Source: UBA2862 sp045658005
GTDB taxonomy: Bacteria > Bacillota > Clostridia > Christensenellales > Aristaeellaceae
Direction: 5' to 3'
NCBI GenBank assembly: GCA_045658005.1
Contig: JAZOUD010000019.1
Coordinates: 1-63,422 of the forward strand
Length of the DNA: 63,422 nt
Every line of letters begins with the position of its first letter. Positions within the stretch are counted from its first letter, which is position 1. This document shows positions 16,119-23,064 of the stretch, one piece after another. The position numbers and the translations under genes are program-made. The notes beneath the pieces are model-generated. The model searched no databases and had not been told where the DNA came from. It was given only the letters and a program-made list of their open reading frames with translations.

Positions 16119-17888
16119 ATGAAGAAGGCAAGTGTATTTGCGTGGTTGATCATCATTGCGATGATGGCAATGAACTGTGTTGCTTTTGGTGAGGAATTGG
16201 TCGTTGACATGCCTGACGATATAACTGTATTGGACGACTTGGAAGTGGATATGGAGGAGGATGGGATTGCTCTTGATATAGACGGGGAAGGGATCCAGAT
16301 TGATACGATAGACGTCGATCTTTCCAACGATTTGCCGGATACATCTGAGGATGCCGTTGGGGACAATGCCACAGTGAACAGCAACCGTGTCATTCGATAT
16401 CAGTCCGATGTAGACTATGACAGTGACGCTCTCTTTGCTGGATATGTCGACATGGTGTTTTACGGGAAGGATACGCTGGGCATACAGCCCAACGGCTTCC
16501 TGGGAGACAGGCTTACAGGTGTGGCAGGAAAGGTCTATGATTATTTGTACCGTGAGATTGAAAAGGTAGTAAAGGGTGAAAGGAGTAATACCCAGTTCTT
16601 AATCCCTGAAAGCATCGTTCCTTATTATACGGATGTGGAAGAAGTATGGGAATCGTTTGATATCATTGTCTCTTCCTTACTGTATGATCAATCTTATTAC
16701 ATGTTTTGGTGTGACAAAACGAATATCAAAGGCATAGGTTACGATGAGACAGTTGAATTTGATTTTCCTGTAGCTGTAGAGTTTGCCAAAAGCGAATACA
16801 AAACTGATGTGAAGAAAATCAAATCCGTTGAAACAGCCCACCGCAATGCACAGAAAGTCGTTAAACTGTACGAGGATGTTTCTGATTACCATAAGCTGTT
16901 GAGCTACAGGGATTTCATATGTTCTTCAGTGGATTACAATTACGAAGCCGCCGAAGATGAGAATACACCTTATGGAAACCCATGGCAGATGATTTGGGTA
17001 TTTGATGCTGATCCCACCACTAATGTTGTTTGCGAAGGTTATTCCAAGGCTTTCCAGTACTTGTGCGCAAAAACCAAGTTTAACGGTGCTATCCAAAGCT
17101 ACATGATTGGGGGAAAAGCAGAAGCAAATGGCAGCGGTGGGCCCCATATGTGGAATATCATTACCATGGAAGACGGGAAGAACTATCATGTCGACGTTAC
17201 TTGGTATGATCAGGGCTTTACGGGGGGCTTTTTGACAGGTGCTACCAGCCAAAGTAATACTGCGTATGTCGTTGCAGATGAAGCCACTTATTATTTCGAC
17301 GACGTTATACTAGAACTGTACCCTGCAAAGAAACTGAAGCTGTCATCCACAGACTACGATCCAGAATGGTCCATGCCGAAGGAAATCACCATCAAGCAGG
17401 GCGACGTTGTGACACTGTATATGGGTAATAAGCTGACCCTGAAAACGAAGCTGAACCCTTCGAAGGCAATTACGAAGCTGAAATGGAGCACAGATGATAA
17501 GACGGTGGCTACAGTCAGCGATACGGGCGTGGTGACGCCGAAGAAAGAGGGTAGGGCCAGAATTACTGTTACGACGGATAACAACCTGTCGGCCAGCATT
17601 GTCGTCAAGGTAAAGGATGCTTCAAGTGTTAAGTTAATGAAAGGCACCAAGACCTTGAAGAAGGGGACGACACTCAATCTAAAGCGCGGTAAATCGCTGA
17701 AGCTGAAGGCCAAAGTCTTGCCAGAGAAGGTAAAGACCAAGCTGACCTGGAAGAGCAGCAATAAGTACGTCACTGTGAAGAATGGTACAGTTAAGGTCAA
17801 CGCCCGGGCCAAGGTGGGAAGCAAGGCACGAATAACCGTTAAAACAGCCAATGGCAAGAGCGCTTATATCATTATTCTGGTAAACTAA
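16119..17888 (+). CDS. exported transglutaminase-like protein with Ig-like repeats
   Basis: A 589-residue protein. Residues 1-24 form a signal peptide, followed by an acidic low-complexity stretch. The middle holds a transglutaminase-like core: Cys in VVCEGYSKAFQYLC, His in GPHMWNII and Asp in YHVDVTWYD, the Cys-His-Asp triad. The C-terminal 200 residues contain two bacterial Ig-like (Big_2) repeats rich in Lys. It probably acts at the cell surface on peptides or in cell wall or adhesion. The start at 16119 follows AAGGAAGG. Expression is likely repressed by the divergent XRE protein. GC is lower than in neighbours. Confidence 0.85.
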   Translation: MKKASVFAWLIIIAMMAMNCVAFGEELVVDMPDDITVLDDLEVDMEEDGIALDIDGEGIQIDTIDVDLSNDLPDTSEDAVGDNATVNSNRVIRYQSDVDYDSDALFAGYVDMVFYGKDTLGIQPNGFLGDRLTGVAGKVYDYLYREIEKVVKGERSNTQFLIPESIVPYYTDVEEVWESFDIIVSSLLYDQSYYMFWCDKTNIKGIGYDETVEFDFPVAVEFAKSEYKTDVKKIKSVETAHRNAQKVVKLYEDVSDYHKLLSYRDFICSSVDYNYEAAEDENTPYGNPWQMIWVFDADPTTNVVCEGYSKAFQYLCAKTKFNGAIQSYMIGGKAEANGSGGPHMWNIITMEDGKNYHVDVTWYDQGFTGGFLTGATSQSNTAYVVADEATYYFDDVILELYPAKKLKLSSTDYDPEWSMPKEITIKQGDVVTLYMGNKLTLKTKLNPSKAITKLKWSTDDKTVATVSDTGVVTPKKEGRARITVTTDNNLSASIVVKVKDASSVKLMKGTKTLKKGTTLNLKRGKSLKLKAKVLPEKVKTKLTWKSSNKYVTVKNGTVKVNARAKVGSKARITVKTANGKSAYIIILVN

Positions 17889-17911
17889 GCGGCTACAATG
17901 CGAGTGATTTC

Positions 17912-17950
17912 AAGCCCCGAGTCAGCGTTGTTGATGCTGGCTCGGGGCTT
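17912..17950. terminator. hairpin between convergent genes
   Basis: AAGCCCCGAGTCAGC (17912-17926) pairs with GCTGGCTCGGGGCTT (17936-17950), followed by GTTGTCTCATT. It is placed between the exported protein gene and trkH, which converge. Confidence 0.65.
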
Positions 17951-18001
17951 GTTGTCTCATTGAGTTTTTCTTCTGAGATGTTTATTGAAGTATAAAAGGA
18001 A

Positions 18002-19444
18002 TTACTTCCTCCACGCGCTGGGGCTGACCAACATCAGTACGGGGAAGATCTCCAGCCTGCCGATGAGCATGCAAAGGCTCAGAACCAGCTTGCTCACGTC
18101 GCTGAAGGCGGCGAAGTTGCCGGTGGGGCCGACCATGCCCAGGCCGGGGCCGATGTTGGACAGCGTGGCGATGACGGCGGTGAAGTTGGTCCCGAAGCTA
18201 AAGCCGTCCAGCGACACGACGACGGTGGCCAGGATCAGGATCAGGAAGTAGGCGAAGAAGAAGCCCTGCACGCCGCTGAGGATGTTCTCGTCCACGGTGT
18301 GGCCGTCCAGCTTGACGGTGTTGACGGACTTGGGATGCACTGTGCGGCGGATGTCGCGCACCATGCTCTTGAGCAGCAGCTGCACGCGCACCACCTTCAG
18401 GCCGCCGCCGGTGGAGCCGGCGCTGGCGCCGATGAACATCAGCGTCACCAGCAGAACCCGGCTGAGCTGGGGCCACAGGTCGAAGTCTGCCGTGGCGTAG
18501 CCGGTGGTGGTCATGATGGAGGAGCACTGGAAGAAGCTGTAGCGCAGCGACGTGAAGAAATTATTGTTGTACATCGGCATGATGTTCACGGCGATGATGC
18601 AGCTGACGGACAGCAGTATGCCCACGTACCAGCGCAGCTCGCTGTTGCCGAAAGCCGCCTTCCAGTTGCGGCGGATCAGGAAGTAGTAGATCGAGAAGTT
18701 CACGCCGAACAGCGCCATGAACACGCCGACGACGATGTCCACGGCGGCGCTGTTAAAGTGGGCGATGCTGTCGGCATAGGTACCGAAGCCGCCGGTGCCG
18801 GCCGCGCCGAACATGTGCACCAGCGCGTCATACAGGTCCATGCCGCAGAACAGCAGCGCGGCCACCATGAACAGGGAGATGGCCACGTAGATCTCATAGA
18901 GTATCTTGGCGTTGTTGGCCACCCGGGGCACCAGCTTGTCGGTGCTGGGGCCGGGGGATTCGGCCCGCATCAGGTGGATGGATCGCGCGCCCATCTTCGG
19001 GATCAGCGCCAGCGACAGCACCAGCACACCCATGCCGCCGGCCCAGTGGGTGAAGCTGCGCCAGAACAGCAGGCCCTTGGGCAGCGCCTCCACGTCGGTC
19101 AGTATCGTCGCGCCGGTGGTGGTGAAGCCGGAGACGGTCTCGAAGAAGCAGTCTACCAGCGAGGGCACGTAGCCCGAGAAGTAGAAGGGCAGGCCGCCCA
19201 GGAACGACACGATGATCCAGCTGAAGGCCACGATGGCGAAGCCCTCCCGGGCCCGCAGGGTGTCCCGCCGGGGCTGGATCAGCGCCAGCGCCGTGCCCAC
19301 GGCCAGCGCGATCAGCATCGACAGCACCAGCGGCATCGTGTCGCCGCTGCGCAGGATCAGCGACACGATGATGGGCAACGCCATCAGCGCGCCGCACACG
19401 CGTACCACGTTTCCGATGATGTGGCAGAGTAATCGCTTGTTCAT
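18002..19444 (-). CDS. trkH: TrkH-type potassium uptake channel subunit
   Basis: A 480-residue membrane protein with four pore-loop repeats; short filter-like segments are SGFTTTGATI, GAAGTGGFGTY, SIMTTTGYAT and SNIGPGLGMVGP. This is the K+-translocating subunit and needs the TrkA ring for gating. Its ATG overlaps the trkA stop by four bases, so they are translated together. Confidence 0.95.
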   Translation of the reverse strand: MNKRLLCHIIGNVVRVCGALMALPIIVSLILRSGDTMPLVLSMLIALAVGTALALIQPRRDTLRAREGFAIVAFSWIIVSFLGGLPFYFSGYVPSLVDCFFETVSGFTTTGATILTDVEALPKGLLFWRSFTHWAGGMGVLVLSLALIPKMGARSIHLMRAESPGPSTDKLVPRVANNAKILYEIYVAISLFMVAALLFCGMDLYDALVHMFGAAGTGGFGTYADSIAHFNSAAVDIVVGVFMALFGVNFSIYYFLIRRNWKAAFGNSELRWYVGILLSVSCIIAVNIMPMYNNNFFTSLRYSFFQCSSIMTTTGYATADFDLWPQLSRVLLVTLMFIGASAGSTGGGLKVVRVQLLLKSMVRDIRRTVHPKSVNTVKLDGHTVDENILSGVQGFFFAYFLILILATVVVSLDGFSFGTNFTAVIATLSNIGPGLGMVGPTGNFAAFSDVSKLVLSLCMLIGRLEIFPVLMLVSPSAWRK

Positions 19445-20811
19445 TTTCTGATCTCCGTAATGTCGAAGGCGTCCTCCAGGTTTACCACGGTGCCCGCCTT
19501 GGCGGTCAGTATCACAGTGTCGCCCGCCTCGATCTCGTCACTGCCGAAGGGGATGATGCACTTGCGCTCGCGCACCAGCACCGACACCAGTATGCCCTTG
19601 CGGATGTTCAGCTTGTTCAGCGGGATGTTCAGGTAGGGCGCGCCCTCCAGGGCGGTGAACTCATAGGCCTCCACCTGGCCGCCCATCATGTAATAGACCT
19701 TCTCCACCACCGAGTTGCGGCTGTTGTTCAGCGCCCGCACCGAGCGCAGTATGGCGTTGGCGGTGGTCAGCTTGGGGCTGATGGCGCAGTCGATGCCCAG
19801 GTCCTCCACGATGTCCATGGCGTTGAGCCGGTTCACCTTGACGATGACCTTCTTCACGCCCCGGCGCGCGCCGTACATGCCGGTGATCAGGTTTTCCTCG
19901 TCCCGGTTGGTCAGGCAGATCAGCGCCCCGCAGTCGGCCAGGTTTTCTGATTCCAGCACCTCGGTGTCGGTGCCGTCGGCGTTGATGACCATCACGCCGT
20001 CCAGCTGGTCCGCCAGCCGCAGGCACTTCTTCTCGTCGATCTCGATCATCCGCAGGTAGACGCCCATGCCGGCGATGATGCGGGCCAGGTAGTAGGAGAT
20101 GTGGCCGCCACCGATCAGCAGCGCCGACTTCAGCCGCTGGGTGTCCTTGCCCAGCTGCTTGAAGAAGCGGGTGATGGATTCCCGGTCGCCGGTGGCGTAC
20201 ACCCGGTCGCCCGGCAGCAGCACGCTGGAGCCGTCGGGGATAAAGGCGCTGCCGTTGCGCTGCACGGCGGTGAACTGTATGCGAGGGTAGCGCCCGTGCA
20301 GGCGGGAGAGGGGCGTGTTCAGTATGGCGTCCCGCTCCTCGGTGCGGAATTCCACCATCTCCACCCGGCCGTGGGCAAAGGTTTCCACATTGATGGCGAA
20401 GGGGAAGCGAAGCAGGCGGGAGATCTCCAGCGCCGCGGAGCGCTCGGGGTTGGCCACCTGGTCGATGTCCAGCTTCTTCTGCAGCAGCGTCAGGCTCTCG
20501 GTATATTCGGGGTCGCGGATGCGGGCGATGGTGTACTTTGCCCCCAGCTGCTTCGCGGCCAGGCAGCATACCATGTTCAGCTCGTCATTGCCCGTGACGG
20601 CGATGATCACGTCCGCGGCCTCCACATTGGCCTCGATCAGGGTCTTGACGTTGGCGCCGTTGCCCCGTATGCACATCACGTCCAGCGTCTCACTGGCCTT
20701 GTTCAGCGCCTGCTGGCTGCGGTCCAGTATGGTGATGTCGTGGCCGTCCTTGGAAAGATACTGGGCCAGCGTATAGCCCACCTTGCCGTTGCCGACGATG
20801 ATGATGTTCAA
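19441..20811 (-). CDS. trkA: TrkA, cytosolic gating subunit of K+ uptake
   Basis: A 456-residue protein with two RCK units. Each begins with a nucleotide-binding Rossmann motif: GNGKVGYTLA at residue 7 and IGGGHISYYLA near 235. RCK_C domains end each half. It binds NAD(H) or ATP/ADP and gates TrkH. The start codon is TTG at 20811, preceded by AAGGGGG at good spacing; no ATG is near. A repeated heptamer element separates it from the upstream isomerase gene. Confidence 0.95.
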   Translation of the reverse strand: MNIIIVGNGKVGYTLAQYLSKDGHDITILDRSQQALNKASETLDVMCIRGNGANVKTLIEANVEAADVIIAVTGNDELNMVCCLAAKQLGAKYTIARIRDPEYTESLTLLQKKLDIDQVANPERSAALEISRLLRFPFAINVETFAHGRVEMVEFRTEERDAILNTPLSRLHGRYPRIQFTAVQRNGSAFIPDGSSVLLPGDRVYATGDRESITRFFKQLGKDTQRLKSALLIGGGHISYYLARIIAGMGVYLRMIEIDEKKCLRLADQLDGVMVINADGTDTEVLESENLADCGALICLTNRDEENLITGMYGARRGVKKVIVKVNRLNAMDIVEDLGIDCAISPKLTTANAILRSVRALNNSRNSVVEKVYYMMGGQVEAYEFTALEGAPYLNIPLNKLNIRKGILVSVLVRERKCIIPFGSDEIEAGDTVILTAKAGTVVNLEDAFDITEIRK

Positions 20812-20836
20812 TCTGATACCCCCTTGAAGGAAGAAC

Positions 20837-20995
20837 GTTAATTAGGAATGAGGAATTAGGAATGAGGAATGGAGGAGCAAATCCCTGACGGGATTTGTTT
20901 ATTTCAGGGAATCGAGGATGTTGTTTCATGTAAAAGAAATCCGAAAGGATTTCCACAACCATTCCTAATTCCTCATTCCTAATTCCTCATTTAAC
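20837..20995. repeat. inverted heptamer-repeat element, copy 1
   Basis: The left arm (20841-20875) has five 7-base units alternating ATTAGGA and ATGAGGA. The right arm (20963-20990) has four units in inverted orientation. GTTAAT and ATTTAAC lie at the extreme ends. Inside are two hairpins: AAATCCC-TGAC-GGGATTT (20879-20896) and GAAATCC-GAAA-GGATTTC (20936-20953, a GNRA loop). A related element is at 42079-42260. The right arm encodes the last residues and TAG stop of the isomerase gene. Confidence 0.85.
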
Positions 20996-21756
20996 TTTCT
21001 GATGTATTCCACCGCTGCCGCCGCGTCCTGTACAAACGTCTCCGAAGTGACGCCGCACAGGCTGATGCCGCCGGTGTAGCCCATCGTGTACAGCGGTGAG
21101 AGCATGCGGCCGTAGTCCTCGCCGTCGCCGGGGGCTGGAAGCCGCCGGGTCAGCGCGTTTTCCAGGTGGACGTGCCCCAGCAGCGGCCAGGCCCGCCGCA
21201 GCGCGTCCATGGGCTCGCTGGCCATGGACATGTGGCCCCAGTGGGCGGCCACGGCGATGTTGTTCAGCTGCAGCAGCCCGGCGATCAACGTCGCCTCGGA
21301 CACCAGGTTCAAAAGGCTGCAATCGGCCTTGCGCAGCGGCTCCAGGCACACGGTGATGCCGCACTCCTTCGCGTGGCCCTGGCACAGCCGCAGAAAGTTG
21401 CCCAGCTGCCGCCAGGCGAAGGGGAAGTCACCGTCGTCGGATACGGCGCGGGACTTCGCGGCGTCCAGCACGACGACCCTCGCGCCGAGCCTGCGTGCGC
21501 GACCCAGGGCGTGCCTCAGGTAGCCGTGCAGCGCTGTGGCGTTGACCCCCGGCCCGGTGATGGGCAGATCGCCCGGCAGCATGTCCCGGCAGGCATAAAC
21601 CCGTATGCCCGTCGCGTCCGCCCAGTCCGCCAGATCGATAAAGTCCGTCTCCGGAAGCGCGGCCACGTCCGCCAGGGACAGCTCCACATAGTCGAAGCCC
21701 AGCCTCGCCGCTTCGGGCAGGTTGACAAAATCCGTGCAGATGCCGATGAGCGCCAT
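20965..21756 (-). CDS. sugar phosphate isomerase/epimerase-like TIM-barrel protein
   Basis: A 263-residue AP-endonuclease-2 family protein (xylose isomerase-like TIM barrel). Metal-site-like residues include CLEPL (Glu), HWGHM (His) and HLENA (His, Glu). Relatives isomerise or epimerise sugars or hydroxy-pyruvate. The last ten residues (KLNEELGMRN) and the TAG stop are encoded by the heptamer repeat arm, so the original C-terminus was altered or provided by that element. The start at 21756 has GAAGGG upstream. Confidence 0.8.
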   Translation of the reverse strand: MALIGICTDFVNLPEAARLGFDYVELSLADVAALPETDFIDLADWADATGIRVYACRDMLPGDLPITGPGVNATALHGYLRHALGRARRLGARVVVLDAAKSRAVSDDGDFPFAWRQLGNFLRLCQGHAKECGITVCLEPLRKADCSLLNLVSEATLIAGLLQLNNIAVAAHWGHMSMASEPMDALRRAWPLLGHVHLENALTRRLPAPGDGEDYGRMLSPLYTMGYTGGISLCGVTSETFVQDAAAAVEYIRKLNEELGMRN

Positions 21757-21884
21757 GAACCCTTCCCTTCGATGCGGGCATACACCCCATCCATTTTATC
21801 ATTCACCAGTATACGCCTGTTTGACGTTTTAGTCAAATCCGAAAGGCATTAAGAAAGCGCCAATAGATGTTATTTTTATTAAAT

Positions 21885-21912
21885 GAGTCAAGGGGGACGG
21901 TTCTATTGACTC
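21885..21912. repeat. REP-like palindrome with GGGGGACGGTTCT core
   Basis: GAGTCA and TGACTC flank a GGGGGACGGTTCTAT core. From memory, GTCA-N-GGGGACGGTTCT-N-TGAC palindromes recur in Firmicutes genomes and are linked to REP-type (IS200-like) transposases. A second, weaker copy is at 44455-44479. Confidence 0.55.
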
Positions 21913-21924
21913 AAAAACTTATGC

Positions 21925-21953
21925 TTGATTTTATCACGCATTGCTGGTATAAT
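21925..21953 (+). promoter_or_regulatory. promoter of the aldolase gene
   Basis: TTGATT at 21925-21930 and TATAAT at 21948-21953, 17 bases apart, with an extended TGG before the -10 box. AAGGAG follows at 21971. Confidence 0.75.
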
Positions 21954-21984
21954 TTAACCAGCCTAATATAAAGGAGTGTTTACT

Positions 21985-22968
21985 ATGGCTCTTGTTACTT
22001 CCACCGAGATGTTCAAGAAGGCTTACAATGGCGGCTATGCCATCGGCGCCTTCAACGTGAACAACATGGAGATCATCCAGGGCATCACCGAGGCCGCCAT
22101 CGAAAAGCGCGCCCCGCTGATCCTGCAGGTCTCCAAGGGCGCCCGCGCCTATGCCAAGCACGTGTACCTGATGCACCTGATCCGGGCCGCCATCGAGGAC
22201 GCCGAGCAGACTGCGGGCTTCGACCTGCCCATCGTCGTCCACCTGGACCACGGCGATTCCTTCGAGCTGTGCAAGAGCTGCATCGACGGCGGCTTCACCT
22301 CCGTCATGATCGATAAGAGCGGCCTGCCCATCGAGGAGAACATCAAGATCACCCGGCAGGTCGTCGAGTACGCCCACGACCACGGCGTGGTCGTCGAGGC
22401 CGAGCTGGGCACTCTGGCCGGCGTCGAGGACGAGGTCAACGTCTCCGCCGAGGATTCCAGCTACACCCGTCCCGAGGACGTGCAGCACTTCGTCGAGGAG
22501 ACCGGCTGCGACTCCCTGGCCATCGCCATCGGCACCTCTCACGGCGCCTACAAGTTCAAGGCCGAGCAGTGCACCCGCAACGAAAAGGGCATCCTGGTGC
22601 CCCCGCCGCTGCGCTTCGACATCCTGGACGAGGTCGCCAAGCGCCTGCCCGGCTTCCCGATCGTGCTGCACGGCTCTTCCTCCGTGCCGCAGGAGTTCGT
22701 GAAGATCATCAACGCCAACGGCGGCAAGATGCCCGACGCCGTCGGCATCCCCGAGGAGCAGCTGCGTCAGGCTGCCCGCGGCGCGGTCTGCAAGATCAAC
22801 ATCGATTCCGACCTGCGCCTGGCCATGACCGCCTGCATCCGCCAGCACTTCGCGGAACATCCGGATCACTTCGATCCCCGCCAGTACCTGAAGCCCGCCC
22901 GTGTCGCCATCAAGGAGATGGTTGAGCACAAGCTGGTCGACGTGCTGGGCTGCGACGGCAAGGCTTGA
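21985..22968 (+). CDS. fba: class II fructose-bisphosphate aldolase
   Basis: A 327-residue Zn-dependent aldolase of glycolysis and gluconeogenesis that cleaves fructose 1,6-bisphosphate to DHAP and glyceraldehyde 3-phosphate. HLDHGDSFE holds the catalytic Asp and a zinc His; AELGTLAGVED, GTSHGAYK and VLHGSSSV are the conserved phosphate- and metal-binding motifs. The ATG at 21985 follows AAGGAG with 8 bases spacing. It is monocistronic with its own promoter and terminator; codon choice is strongly biased to C/G-ending codons, as for a highly expressed gene. Confidence 0.95.
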   Translation: MALVTSTEMFKKAYNGGYAIGAFNVNNMEIIQGITEAAIEKRAPLILQVSKGARAYAKHVYLMHLIRAAIEDAEQTAGFDLPIVVHLDHGDSFELCKSCIDGGFTSVMIDKSGLPIEENIKITRQVVEYAHDHGVVVEAELGTLAGVEDEVNVSAEDSSYTRPEDVQHFVEETGCDSLAIAIGTSHGAYKFKAEQCTRNEKGILVPPPLRFDILDEVAKRLPGFPIVLHGSSSVPQEFVKIINANGGKMPDAVGIPEEQLRQAARGAVCKINIDSDLRLAMTACIRQHFAEHPDHFDPRQYLKPARVAIKEMVEHKLVDVLGCDGKA

Positions 22969-22992
22969 TCCGACACTACCCTGGACACATTG

Positions 22993-23019
22993 GGCGCGCC
23001 AGCAATGGCGCGCCTGTTT
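22993..23019 (+). terminator. terminator of fba
   Basis: GGCGCGCCA (22993-23001) pairs with TGGCGCGCC (23006-23014) around GCAA, followed by TGTTT. Confidence 0.7.
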
Positions 23020-23064
23020 CGCAATGAAACAGAATTCAGTATTTTCCAACCAGCATAACCAGCC

